DNA of 64,000 bases. Source: Methylobacterium sp. (GTDB lineage: Bacteria > Pseudomonadota > Alphaproteobacteria > Rhizobiales > Beijerinckiaceae). The stretch lies in assembly GCA_002928875.1 (NCBI GenBank), contig PERO01000012.1, forward strand, positions 108,549 to 172,548, in the 5' to 3' direction. Shown piece after piece: positions 55,020 through 63,481 of the stretch (position 1 is its first letter; each line of letters starts with the position of its first letter). The notes beneath the pieces were generated by a model that made no database searches, was not told the DNA's origin, and saw only the letters and a program-made list of their open reading frames with translations. The position numbers and the translations under genes were made by a program.

Positions 55020-55436
55020 TCAGCCGGTGGCCATTTCCGGGCTGCGGGCTTCCGTGCTCGGCAGATCCACACCCTCGCGCCCGCGCAGGCCGGCCGCGAT
55101 GTGCTGGTTGATCTCGATCATGAGATCGAGCTTCTTCGGATCAGGCTCGAAGAGCATCCGCATGCACTGGTTGATCACGAACCGGCACAGGCCGATCATG
55201 TTCGACCGCATCTGCGGCGGCATGGGGCTTTGTGGATCCGTTGCCGCATCCAGAAAGATGGTCCACACCTGACGGTTGTGGGTGAGGGGATCCTCCATCA
55301 CAGCGATGGTCGGCTCCCAGTTTTCCTTCAGCCATTGCAGCTTGCTCGCTGCTTTCAGCAGGGCGCGGGCTTCAAGCTCGCGCTGGCTGAGGGCGAGAGT
55401 CTGCGTCTTGTTGTACGCCTGAATTGCGGGCTGCAT
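55020..55436 (-). CDS. flaF: Flagellar biosynthesis regulator FlaF
   Basis: Cytoplasmic helical protein of 138 residues. AIQAYNKTQTLALSQRELEA at the N-terminus and WTIFLDAATDP near residue 58 match FlaF. In Caulobacter, FlaF is needed for flagellin synthesis and secretion and works against FlbT. The gene overlaps the 3' end of flbT by 65 bases, so the two are co-expressed and probably coupled. Confidence 0.92.
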   Translation of the reverse strand: MQPAIQAYNKTQTLALSQRELEARALLKAASKLQWLKENWEPTIAVMEDPLTHNRQVWTIFLDAATDPQSPMPPQMRSNMIGLCRFVINQCMRMLFEPDPKKLDLMIEINQHIAAGLRGREGVDLPSTEARSPEMATG

Positions 55437-55812
55437 GCTCGAACAGTTTCCTCTCGTACGCCAGAAGCTGCTTTGCTTCTTTGAGGGCTTTATAGAACTC
55501 GCCGTCCAGTATATGGTTATGGATATTCATCAAAATCTTCGTAGAGCTCGGGACGGCTTTCTGGAAATCCGTCACGAACTTATTGTAAAGTCCAATATTT
55601 TCAGAGACTTTCCTGTCGATGTACATCAACTGGATCGTCATATAGATCAGCTTGGCCGGCGTGTCCGCCGATTTCGGGCTGAGGATGTCCTTCTCGCGCA
55701 GGATCGGCGCATTCCCCTCGATGATGAGGCTCGTGCGCTGGTCGCCGTTGCGGACAACGGCGGTGCCAATGATGATGCGTTCGTTGGGCTTCAGCTCAAC
55801 TTTCAGGGCCAC
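55372..55812 (-). CDS. flbT: Flagellin mRNA regulator FlbT
   Basis: Post-transcriptional regulator of flagellin synthesis, 146 residues. The family start MALKVELKPNERIIIGTAVV and MTIQLMYIDRKV near residue 58 are clear. In Caulobacter, FlbT binds the flagellin message leader and promotes its decay until the hook is finished. The start is GTG with an excellent AAGGAGG 7 bases upstream. A flagellin gene lies 8 kb away on the same strand, beyond the glycan genes. Confidence 0.93.
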   Translation of the reverse strand: MALKVELKPNERIIIGTAVVRNGDQRTSLIIEGNAPILREKDILSPKSADTPAKLIYMTIQLMYIDRKVSENIGLYNKFVTDFQKAVPSSTKILMNIHNHILDGEFYKALKEAKQLLAYERKLFEHAARNSGVQQDADSRPQPARA

Positions 55813-55960
55813 GTTCGGCCTCCTTCGTGCGAGAGAAGTTCACCACAGCGGTGTAAACAACTCGTTGTTGACCGCTTCGATTCTCACTGACTCGCCCACT
55901 TTTTGCAACCAAAAGTAGCAAGGCGGTCGGCGCTTTCCTCGCGGTTTCAAGCGTGTTCGG

Positions 55961-56740
55961 CTAACCGATGCGCTTGAGGAAGCCGTCTGCCGCGACCGTG
56001 ACCATCAGCCGGCCCTCGATCGCCTTGTCGATCACGAATTCCGGATGGCCTTTCAGGTACTCGTGCAGGGCCGTCTTGGGGTTGTCGCCCGGCGACCAGG
56101 GGCGATCCGGGAAGAGATCGGCCGGCATGTCCTCGACGAAGGAATCGAACACCACGCAATAGCTGTCCTTCGTCACCATCGGGGCATAGGCCTCGAGTTC
56201 GGCGAGCACATGCGCGTGGGTGTGCATGGAATCGAGGAAGACGAGCACGGTCCGGTGGCCCTTCGCGGCTTCCTTCACCCTGGCGACCGTCTCGGCGGCG
56301 ATGCTGGAGCCTTCGACGAGGTGCAGGAGCGGGCGCAGGGGATGCGCGTCGAGCGCGGCGCGGTTATGCGGGCGGATGTCGATGTCGATGCCGATCACCT
56401 TGCGCCGGCTCGCGCGCGGGTCGAGCGTCGTGCCCGCCGCCATGGCATCGCAGTAATCGAGCATCGCGAGCATGCTGGCGGAGAGGATCAGCGAGCCGCC
56501 ATGCGCGATGCCGGTCTCGACGATGAGATCGGGCTTCACCTGCCAGACCAGTTCCTGCACCGCCCACATATCCTGCGGATACTGAATGATCGGGCGGCCC
56601 AGCCAATCGAAATTGTAGACATATTTCTTGCGCATCGAGGCTTCGAGCCAGCGTTGCGAGAGCTGGCGGAACTCGGCATCCCTCGCGTAGGCCTCGAGGT
56701 GCTGGCGGCGTTCCTCGGCGAATGCGGCGATCGGGTCCAT
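55961..56740 (-). CDS. Cephalosporin hydroxylase-family protein (RhmB/CmcI-like)
   Basis: Protein of 259 residues with a Rossmann-type methyltransferase fold of the family named after cephalosporin hydroxylase. Key segments are IVETGIAHGGSLILSASML near 75, the acidic GIDIDIRPHNRAAL near 120 and LVFLDSMHTHAHVLAELEAY near 170. Family members next to sugar genes are usually thought to be sugar O-methyltransferases (RhmB-like), which fits the operon here better than an antibiotic role. GGAGG lies 4 bases before this ATG. It is the last gene of the glycan operon, starting 10 bases after the epimerase stop. Confidence 0.82.
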   Translation of the reverse strand: MDPIAAFAEERRQHLEAYARDAEFRQLSQRWLEASMRKKYVYNFDWLGRPIIQYPQDMWAVQELVWQVKPDLIVETGIAHGGSLILSASMLAMLDYCDAMAAGTTLDPRASRRKVIGIDIDIRPHNRAALDAHPLRPLLHLVEGSSIAAETVARVKEAAKGHRTVLVFLDSMHTHAHVLAELEAYAPMVTKDSYCVVFDSFVEDMPADLFPDRPWSPGDNPKTALHEYLKGHPEFVIDKAIEGRLMVTVAADGFLKRIG

Positions 56741-56750
56741 GGGGCCTCCT

Positions 56751-57587
56751 TCAGGCGGATCGTGGCGCACGGGCCTGCGCCCGGCGGAATGCGGGGAAGA
56801 TGCTTTCGACCGGCGAGCGCGGATCCGCGCCACATTCGGTGCGGATGCGCGTGATGTCGATCGGCGGAAACAGGATGCGCGGCGCGCCGGGCTCCACGCT
56901 CACCCGCGCGCCGGTGGCGGCGACGATGGCGTCGATCCATTCGGAATGCGGCGTGCGGATGCCGCTCGCGACATTGTAGATGCCCTGCGCCGGGCCGTTT
57001 GCGAGGCGCGCGAGCACGTTCGCGCAATCGTCGATATGGATGTAATCCTTGGCGGAATCCAGCGCTGTCCGCAGATGGATATGGCCGGATCGCGCCTCGC
57101 GCAGCAGCGAGGGCAGGAAATTCTCGCTGTCCTCGTCCGCGCCGCCCACGACATTGGAAAGGCGCGCGACGCAGGCGCGGCCCTTGCTCGCATGCAGGCA
57201 CAGGCTCTCGCCCATCAGCTTCGAGAGATTGTAGAGGTCCGAGCCCGAATGCGGATCGACCAGAAGCGCGCGCTCTTCCCGCGCGGGCGAATCATCCGTG
57301 GATGCGCCTCCATAGACCCGCGTGGAAGAGCAATAGACGAGCCGCTCGAACCGCGCTTCCGCCAGCACGCGATGCAGCACGGTGACATGCGCTTCGATCG
57401 TCTCCAGTGGTCGCGTGCGGAAATCGGCGGTGACGCCGATGCAATAGACGACCCGTCCGAGATCCTCGCGGAAGATCGTGTCGTCGCCGCGTTTCGGCGC
57501 GAAAACCTCTTCGCCCATCGCGCCGAGATGCGCGACGAGGCGCTGCCCCACCGTGCCGCTCGCGCCGAGGATGGTGAACCGGCTCAT
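56751..57587 (-). CDS. NAD(P)-dependent sugar epimerase/reductase
   Basis: Short-chain dehydrogenase of the extended sugar epimerase type, 278 residues. The nucleotide site ILGASGTVGQRL is at residue 6 and the catalytic YNLSK near 151; YCSSTRVYGG supplies the Ser/Thr. In this operon it probably reduces the 4-keto group of the CDP-6-deoxy-hexulose at the end of the pathway. Its ATG overlaps the stop of a 26-codon ORF by ATGA, so translation is coupled to upstream genes through it. Confidence 0.85.
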   Translation of the reverse strand: MSRFTILGASGTVGQRLVAHLGAMGEEVFAPKRGDDTIFREDLGRVVYCIGVTADFRTRPLETIEAHVTVLHRVLAEARFERLVYCSSTRVYGGASTDDSPAREERALLVDPHSGSDLYNLSKLMGESLCLHASKGRACVARLSNVVGGADEDSENFLPSLLREARSGHIHLRTALDSAKDYIHIDDCANVLARLANGPAQGIYNVASGIRTPHSEWIDAIVAATGARVSVEPGAPRILFPPIDITRIRTECGADPRSPVESIFPAFRRAQARAPRSA

Positions 57588-57664
57588 GCTGAACGCTCCC
57601 GGCCTAGCGCCAGACGCGCCTTTCGCCGGCGCTCAAGGCGCGAGAGGATGAAGAGGAGGTTCAT
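57584..57664 (-). CDS. 26-codon ORF linking two glycan genes by ATGA overlaps
   Basis: Between the methyltransferase and epimerase genes there is a short frame, MNLLFILSRLERRRKARLAL followed by GRERSA. Its ATG overlaps the methyltransferase stop (ATGA, 57661-57664) and its own stop overlaps the epimerase ATG (ATGA, 57584-57587). It would make a hydrophobic helix start followed by a strongly basic tail. It may be a real microprotein or just a relay that keeps ribosomes coupled across a 73-base gap. Confidence 0.5.
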   Translation of the reverse strand: MNLLFILSRLERRRKARLALGRERSA

Positions 57665-58887
57665 ATCACCTCCAGCTTCGGCACGGCGACGACGAATTTC
57701 CCGCCCCAGGCGCGGATGCCCGCGAGCTGCTCGGTGACTTCCGCCTTGATGTTCCAGGGCAGGATCAGCACGAGATCGGGCTTGTCCGCCCAGAGATGCG
57801 CCTCTTCCACGATCGGGATGCGGCTGCCGGGCATGAAGCGGCCCTGCTTCGCGGCGGCGCGATCGACCACGTAGGGCACGAGATCGGGCCGGATTCCGGC
57901 GAAATTCATCAGCGTGTTGCCCTTCGCCGCCGCACCATAGGCACCGACGCGCAGGCCCTTCTTCTTCGCGTCGATCAGGAAGGCGACGATGTCGTCCTTC
58001 ACGCGCTCGGCCTGCTTCTGGAACGGCGTGTAGGTGTCGAGGCGCTTCATCCCTGCCGCTTCCTCGCGCGCGAGCATCGCGGCCACGGCGGGGGTCACCG
58101 GGTGCTTTCCGGTGTCGCTGCGCTGCGCGAAGACGCGGAGGCTGCCGCCATGCGTCGGGATTTCCTCGACATCGAAGACGGCGAGCCCGTTCGCCGCGAA
58201 GATGCGCTGCACCGCCGTCAGCGAGAGATAGGAATAATGCTCGTGATAGACCGTATCGAACTGGTTCAGGGCCACGAGGTTCAGGAGGTGCGGGAACTCG
58301 AAGGTCGAAACCCCTTGCGGTTTCAGCAGCTTCGCGAATCCGCCGGCGAAATCGTTGATATCCGGCACATGGGCGAGCACGTTGTTCGCGGCCGTGAGAT
58401 CCGCCGCCTTGCCCTCGCGCGCGAGCCGCTCGCCGAGCGCCACGCCGAAGAATTCCTCGATGATCGCGAGGCCCTTGGCGCGCGCGGCCTCCGCCGTGCT
58501 GCGGGTCGGCTCGATGCCGGTGCAGGGGATGCCCGCCGCCTTCACATATTGCAGCAGGTAGCCGTCATTCGCGGCGATCTCCACGACATGGCTCTCAGGG
58601 CCGAGCTGGAAGCGCGCCCGCATCGCCGCGACATAGGCCTCGGAATGCCTGAGCCAGCTCGTCGAGGTGGAGCTGAAATAGGCATATTCCTCGGTGAACA
58701 GCGCCTCGCGGCCCGCATAATCCTCGGTCTGCACCAGCCAGCAGGCGTCGCAGACCATCACGCGCAGCGGAAACCACGTCTCCGGCGCCTGCAGGGCCTC
58801 CGCCGTGAGATAGGCATTCGACGGCGGGGAAGCGCCGAGATCGAGGAAGGTGTGACGGAGCGGCGTGCCGCAATGCCGGCATTTCAC
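57661..58887 (-). CDS. Sugar C-methyltransferase (SAM-dependent, NovU/TylCIII-like)
   Basis: SAM-dependent methyltransferase of 408 residues with the three-part layout of sugar C-methyltransferases. An N-terminal zinc-binding region has CRHCG at residue 3 and CDACW near 46. The central Rossmann domain carries VVEIAANDGYLLQYVKAAGI near 100. A C-terminal domain has VGAYGAAAKGNTLMNF near 320. YHEHYSYLSL near 215 holds the catalytic Tyr/His pair known from TcaB9. Such enzymes add a methyl to C3 (or C5) of a nucleotide-bound 4-keto sugar. The gene overlaps the epimerase upstream (ATGA). Confidence 0.9.
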   Translation of the reverse strand: MKCRHCGTPLRHTFLDLGASPPSNAYLTAEALQAPETWFPLRVMVCDACWLVQTEDYAGREALFTEEYAYFSSTSTSWLRHSEAYVAAMRARFQLGPESHVVEIAANDGYLLQYVKAAGIPCTGIEPTRSTAEAARAKGLAIIEEFFGVALGERLAREGKAADLTAANNVLAHVPDINDFAGGFAKLLKPQGVSTFEFPHLLNLVALNQFDTVYHEHYSYLSLTAVQRIFAANGLAVFDVEEIPTHGGSLRVFAQRSDTGKHPVTPAVAAMLAREEAAGMKRLDTYTPFQKQAERVKDDIVAFLIDAKKKGLRVGAYGAAAKGNTLMNFAGIRPDLVPYVVDRAAAKQGRFMPGSRIPIVEEAHLWADKPDLVLILPWNIKAEVTEQLAGIRAWGGKFVVAVPKLEVI

Positions 58888-59444
58888 AGGACGATCCCCC
58901 TGAAACTGTCATCGATCATGGCATGCCCCTTGTCCCGGTCGGACATCACCGAGACGGGTAGGGGCCAGGTGATCCCGAAGGCGGGATCGAACGCATTCAC
59001 CGCCCCCTCGGCCTCGGGCGCATAGGAAGCCGAGTGGCAGTAGAGAATTTCGACATCATCCGTCAGCGCCTGGAAGCCATGCGCGAACCCCTCCGGAATG
59101 AGCATCGCCCGGCCATTCTCGGCCGAGAGCGTTTCCGCGTGCCAGCGCTTGAAGCTGGGCGAGCCCGCGCGCAGATCGAGCGCGACATCGCGGATTTCGC
59201 CGCGGATGCAGGTCACGAGCTTCATCTCGGCGTGGGGCGGGTGCTGGAAATGCATGCCGCGCAGGGTACCCTTGAGGGCCGAATAGGTGTGGTTGATCGC
59301 GGCGATCGGCTTCGTCCAGCCCGCCGCGTGCAGCGTCTCGGCGCAGAAGAGCCGCGCGAGAAAGCCGCGCGCATCGCCGCGTTTCGCGCGCTCCACGGCC
59401 ATCAGGCCGGCAAGCGGCAGGGGCGAGACGAGAAGCGCGCTCAT
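58884..59444 (-). CDS. rfbC: dTDP-4-dehydrorhamnose 3,5-epimerase-like protein
   Basis: Cupin-type sugar epimerase of 186 residues. LKGTLRGMHFQHPPHAEMKL near 60 carries the conserved Arg/His of the active site; EGFAHGFQAL near 117 is the second family element. Acting on a CDP-bound 4-keto-6-deoxy sugar, it would invert C3 and/or C5 before methylation. Both ends overlap neighbours by ATGA (rfbG at the start, the methyltransferase at the end), so the four genes are tightly coupled. Confidence 0.9.
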   Translation of the reverse strand: MSALLVSPLPLAGLMAVERAKRGDARGFLARLFCAETLHAAGWTKPIAAINHTYSALKGTLRGMHFQHPPHAEMKLVTCIRGEIRDVALDLRAGSPSFKRWHAETLSAENGRAMLIPEGFAHGFQALTDDVEILYCHSASYAPEAEGAVNAFDPAFGITWPLPVSVMSDRDKGHAMIDDSFRGIVL

Positions 59445-60505
59445 GCCGCCTCCGTGAAGGCCCGGATGTCGGCCTCGCAGAGCGCCAGCGCGGATTGCCC
59501 TTCGGCCTCGGCGCGATACCAGGCCAGCGTGCGCGACACGCTCTCCGCGATATTCCAGCGCGGGAGGATATCGAGTTTCGTGCGGGCCAAAGCCGTTTCG
59601 AGCGCCAGCCATCCCGCCTCGTGCGGGCCGGATGTGCCGTCGCCATAGATGACATCGCTGTTCGGGAAAGCGATGCGCGCGCGCTCGATCACCTCGCGCA
59701 CGGTCGCCGCCTCGTGGGTGTGCGGGCCGATATTGTAGGCGCCGGCGAGGCTCGGATCGGCGAAAAGCCGTTCGGCGAGAACGAGATAGGCGTTCACCGG
59801 TTCCAGCACGTGCTGCCAGGGGCGGATCGCCTGCGGACGGCGGATTTCGAGCGCTTTGCCGGCGAGCCAGGCGCGGATCGCATCGGGGATGAGCCGGTCC
59901 TCGGACCAGTCGCCGCCGCCGATCACGTTGCCGGCGCGGGCCGAGGCGATGGCCTTGCCCTCGGCTTTCAGGAAGGAATCGCGGTAGCTCGCGATCACGA
60001 TCTCGCTCGCGCCCTTGCTGGCGCTGTAGGGATCGTAGCCGCCCAGCGCATCATCCTCGCGGTAGGGGTAGGGCCGTTCGAGATTGTGATAGACCTTGTC
60101 GGTCGTGACCATCACGATCGCGCGGGTTTCCCTGACACCCCGCAGGGCTTCCAGCAGATGCGCCGTGCCCATCACGTTCGTCGCGAAGGTCTCGACCGGT
60201 TCGCGATAGCTCGCGCGCACCAGGGGTTGCGCCGCCATGTGGATCACGATTTCGGGTTTCGCCGCCTGAACGAGCCGCGTCAGGGCCGCGCGGTCGCGGA
60301 TATCGCAGAAATGGCTCTCGACGACGGTTGCGAGATCGAGCTTTCCGAAGAGGTGCGGGCTGGTATTCGGTTCGAGCGCGATCCCGGTGACATCAGCGCC
60401 CATGCGGGCAAGCCAAAGCGCCGTCCACCCGCCCTTGAAGCCGGTATGGCCGGTGAGGAGAACGCGCTTGCCGCGCCAGAATCCCGGCGAGGCCGTCGCT
60501 ACCAT
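59441..60505 (-). CDS. rfbG: CDP-glucose 4,6-dehydratase
   Basis: Converts CDP-glucose to CDP-4-keto-6-deoxyglucose with bound NAD, 354 residues. The Rossmann motif [15 protein letters not shown] near 20, TTDKVYHN near 130 and the catalytic [12 protein letters not shown] near 155 are typical of RfbG rather than RmlB. It follows rfbF, overlapping its stop by 7 bases. ATG 60505 is chosen; GTG 60514 is open too. No rfbH-type 3-dehydratase is encoded here, so the product should keep its 3-OH and go to epimerisation and C-methylation. Confidence 0.94.
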   Translation of the reverse strand: MVATASPGFWRGKRVLLTGHTGFKGGWTALWLARMGADVTGIALEPNTSPHLFGKLDLATVVESHFCDIRDRAALTRLVQAAKPEIVIHMAAQPLVRASYREPVETFATNVMGTAHLLEALRGVRETRAIVMVTTDKVYHNLERPYPYREDDALGGYDPYSASKGASEIVIASYRDSFLKAEGKAIASARAGNVIGGGDWSEDRLIPDAIRAWLAGKALEIRRPQAIRPWQHVLEPVNAYLVLAERLFADPSLAGAYNIGPHTHEAATVREVIERARIAFPNSDVIYGDGTSGPHEAGWLALETALARTKLDILPRWNIAESVSRTLAWYRAEAEGQSALALCEADIRAFTEAA

Positions 60506-61269
60506 GTCTTCCACGGAGCCTTGCCCGAGGCCCAGAGGTCTTCGAGCAGGTTCTTCTCGCGCAAGGTATCCATCGGCTGCCAGAAGCCGTCATGCTGGTA
60601 GGCGCGGAGCTGGTCCTCCGCCGCGAGCGCGCGCATCGGCTCGATTTCCCAGCTGATCGGATCGCCATCGACGTAATCGATCACCTTGGGTGAGAGCACG
60701 AAGAAGCCGCCATTGATCCAGCCCGCTTCGCCGCGCGGCTTCTCGATGAAGCCGGTGACGCGGTCGCCCTCGAGCCCGAGCGAGCCGAAGCGGCCCGGCG
60801 GCAGCACGGCGGTGACCGTCGCGAGCTTGCCATGCGCCTTGTGGAAATCGATCGTCGCGGCGATGTCGAGGCTCGCCACGCCGTCGCCATAGGTGAAGCA
60901 GAAGGCTTCCTCGTCGCGCAGGTAGCGCGCCACGCGCTTCAGGCGGCCGCCGGTCATCGTCTCCTCGCCGGTATCGACGAGGGTGACGCGCCAGGGCTCG
61001 GCCTGCTCGCGATGCACTTCCATCCGGTTCTTGCGCATGTCGAAGGTCACATCCGACATGTGCAGGAAGTAGTTCTGGAAGTATTCCTTGATGATGTAGC
61101 CCTTGTAGCCGCAGCAGATCACGAATTCATTCACGCCATGGGCGGAATACATCTTCATGATATGCCAGAGGATCGGCTTGCCGCCGATCTCGATCATCGG
61201 TTTCGGCCGCAGATGCGTCTCTTCGGAGATGCGTGTGCCGAGGCCGCCGGCCAGGATGACAGCCTTCAT
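60499..61269 (-). CDS. rfbF: Glucose-1-phosphate cytidylyltransferase
   Basis: Makes CDP-glucose from glucose-1-phosphate and CTP, the entry to CDP-linked deoxysugars, 256 residues. [20 protein letters not shown] at the N-terminus is the nucleotidyl-transfer loop; HMSDVTFDM near 72 and [10 protein letters not shown] near 130 are characteristic of RfbF. It overlaps the TPR-glycosyltransferase stop upstream by ATGA and rfbG downstream. Confidence 0.95.
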   Translation of the reverse strand: MKAVILAGGLGTRISEETHLRPKPMIEIGGKPILWHIMKMYSAHGVNEFVICCGYKGYIIKEYFQNYFLHMSDVTFDMRKNRMEVHREQAEPWRVTLVDTGEETMTGGRLKRVARYLRDEEAFCFTYGDGVASLDIAATIDFHKAHGKLATVTAVLPPGRFGSLGLEGDRVTGFIEKPRGEAGWINGGFFVLSPKVIDYVDGDPISWEIEPMRALAAEDQLRAYQHDGFWQPMDTLREKNLLEDLWASGKAPWKTW

Positions 61270-63230
61270 GTGCGTTCCTCGTTGTAGCGGCGCACCATTT
61301 CGAGATAGCCCGCCTCCAGCCCCCTGGTGCGGGCCTTGAAGTCGAAGAACGCGCTCTCGGTCATGCGCTGGCGCAGGTTCGCGCGCATGTCGGCGAGGCG
61401 GGGCAGGTCGCTCGCCATCTTCACGGCGAGTTCCACGAACTGTTCCGGGGTGTCGGCGATCCATTCCTCCATGCCGAGGGGGCGCAGCACCAGGTCGGCG
61501 AAGCGGCCGACCGAGACGCGGTCGCGCTTCGCCACCACCGGCACGCCCGAGAACAGCGCCTCGAAGGTGGTGGTGCCGGCATTGTGCGGCCAGCAATCCA
61601 GCGCGATGTCGAATTCGAGATAGCCGTTCCAGTGCTCCGGCGTGCTGACAAGCTCGACGCGGTTGCGATCGAAACCGAGGCCCTCGAGCCGCTGGTAGAA
61701 GCGTTCCACGGTTGCGGGGTCGTCCATGGTCTTCTGGTCGAAGCGCAGCTTGCTGCCCGGAACGCGATCGAGGATCTGCTTCCAGACCATCAGAAGGCGC
61801 GTGTTGAGGCGCACCATGCGCGTCATGGTGCCGAAAGTGACATAACCCTTGGTCAGCGCCGGCGGCGGAACGATTTCAGCCGCGCGATGCCATGGCGGAT
61901 TATACGCGAAGAGCGGCGCCTCGATGTTCAGCACCTTCTCGCTGAAATAGGCTTCCTCGCCCGGCGGGGTGAAGTTGTCGTCGCCGATGAAGTAATCCAC
62001 CTGCTCGAAGCCGGTGGTGTAGCCGAAGCCAAGATAGGTCGCCTGGATCGGCGCGGGCTTCATGGCCAGCACCGGAAGACGGTTGCCATGCGTGTGGCCC
62101 GCGAGGTCGATGAGGATATCCACATCGTCGTTGCGGATCTGCGCGGCCATTTCCTCGTCGTTCATGCGCACCACATCGACCCATTTGTCGAAGTACCGCT
62201 TGAGGTAAACCGTGTGCTCGTCCGGCTTGATCACATTCGCATAGGCGATGACCTCGAAGCGCGTACGATCGTGGTTGCGCAGGATCGGTTCGATGAAGAA
62301 CGAAACCACATGCGTGTAGAAGTCCGGAGAGACATAGCCAATCCGGATGCGGCGGCCCTGGATCTTGCCCCGGTTGTTGTGCTTGTACTGAACTTTGCCC
62401 TTGCCGAGCAGATGCGCAAGGCGCTGATACTCGTGGAAAACTTCCTTCGGGGTGCGGCGGTCGTCATAGTTCAGCGCGAAGAGATAGGCCGTGCCGGTCA
62501 GCACGTTGTCCGGGCTGATGGCTTGCGAGCGCTGGAAGATCTCGACCGCCTGTTCGAGTTCGCCCAGCACGATGTGGCACGTCGCGAGTGCGTTGAGGGC
62601 ATCGACCGATTTGCCGTTACTGGCGGCCAGCGCCTTCTCGGCATAGCCCAAGGCTTCGACAAAGCGCTGCGCATCCTGGTTGGCAGCGCAGATCATGAGA
62701 TTGACCATGATGTTGCTGGGGTCGTGCTCCGCGACCTGCTTCAGCATGGCGATGGAGTTGTCGAGGTTGTCCTTCTTCAGGCGCCGGACATTGGCGAAGT
62801 TCATGCGCGCGGTGATGTGCTTGGGTTCGCGCTGCATCACCTGCCAGAAGTTGAATTCGGCCTCTTCGAGTTTGTTGTCGTGGATGAGGAGCACGCCGTC
62901 ATTGACGATGGCATCCGGATCGTTGGGCTGGATGGCCAGCGCCATGTCGTTGAATTTCTTCGCCTCGGCGTATTTCTGGTCTGCGATCTTGATGTTTGCG
63001 AGGGTCGTCAGGGCCGAGAAGTTCTGCGGGTTCGCGTTCACGGCGCGACGCAGCATCTGCTCCGCCAGCTGCACATGGCCGTCCTTCTTCACGAGAACGG
63101 CGAGATTCCCCAGCACCTCGGAATTGTCGGGGTGATAGCGCAGCAGCTTCTTGTAGAGAACCTTGGCCTCTTCCGGGTTGCCGTTGAGTTGGCAATCCAC
63201 GGCTTTGGCGAACATCACGGCCGACTTCAT
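61266..63230 (-). CDS. TPR protein with GT41 (O-GlcNAc transferase-like) domain, candidate flagellin glycosyltransferase
   Basis: Protein of 654 residues in two parts. The N-terminal 270 residues are TPR-like helical repeats ([18 protein letters not shown] and [19 protein letters not shown] are typical units). The C-terminal 350 residues are a GT41/SPINDLY-type domain: [19 protein letters not shown] near 300, [20 protein letters not shown] near 380, [14 protein letters not shown], and the nucleotide-binding [15 protein letters not shown] near 555. The position between a flagellin gene and CDP-sugar genes suggests it attaches a sugar to flagellin, as the TPR-containing FlmG does in Caulobacter. 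That function is inferred from context. Confidence 0.82.
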   Translation of the reverse strand: MKSAVMFAKAVDCQLNGNPEEAKVLYKKLLRYHPDNSEVLGNLAVLVKKDGHVQLAEQMLRRAVNANPQNFSALTTLANIKIADQKYAEAKKFNDMALAIQPNDPDAIVNDGVLLIHDNKLEEAEFNFWQVMQREPKHITARMNFANVRRLKKDNLDNSIAMLKQVAEHDPSNIMVNLMICAANQDAQRFVEALGYAEKALAASNGKSVDALNALATCHIVLGELEQAVEIFQRSQAISPDNVLTGTAYLFALNYDDRRTPKEVFHEYQRLAHLLGKGKVQYKHNNRGKIQGRRIRIGYVSPDFYTHVVSFFIEPILRNHDRTRFEVIAYANVIKPDEHTVYLKRYFDKWVDVVRMNDEEMAAQIRNDDVDILIDLAGHTHGNRLPVLAMKPAPIQATYLGFGYTTGFEQVDYFIGDDNFTPPGEEAYFSEKVLNIEAPLFAYNPPWHRAAEIVPPPALTKGYVTFGTMTRMVRLNTRLLMVWKQILDRVPGSKLRFDQKTMDDPATVERFYQRLEGLGFDRNRVELVSTPEHWNGYLEFDIALDCWPHNAGTTTFEALFSGVPVVAKRDRVSVGRFADLVLRPLGMEEWIADTPEQFVELAVKMASDLPRLADMRANLRQRMTESAFFDFKARTRGLEAGYLEMVRRYNEERT

Positions 63231-63423
63231 TCTGGAGCTCCGGAACCTGGACTGGCGTTCGCATCGTTGCGCGAACGGAGGGTGCCGATCGATGGTGGGA
63301 GCAAGCGCCCGACCTTCTGGCCGCTCATCTTGCGCCCGTGGGAGATCGAACGAGCATTATCAACTCCTAACCGAAGATGGTTAACGATCCTGAAATGCCG
63401 CGGTGCCCGTGCCGGCGCCGAGC

Positions 63424-63451
63424 AAAAAGCCCGCCTCCGGGGGAGGCGGGC
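63424..63451 (-). terminator. Terminator of the flagellin gene
   Basis: GCCCGCCTCC (63429-63438) and GGAGGCGGGC (63442-63451) form a perfect 10-bp stem over a 3-base loop; on the minus strand it is followed by five T (63424-63428). It lies 30 bases past the flagellin stop. Confidence 0.88.
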
Positions 63452-63481
63452 CTGAAGGGCGCCGGGGTTGGGCGAGAGGGA

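Noticed and set aside
55961..56740. Beta-lactam antibiotic gene (cephalosporin hydroxylase)
   Set aside because: The family name is historical. Nothing else in the window relates to beta-lactams, and relatives in sugar operons are thought to be O-methyltransferases.
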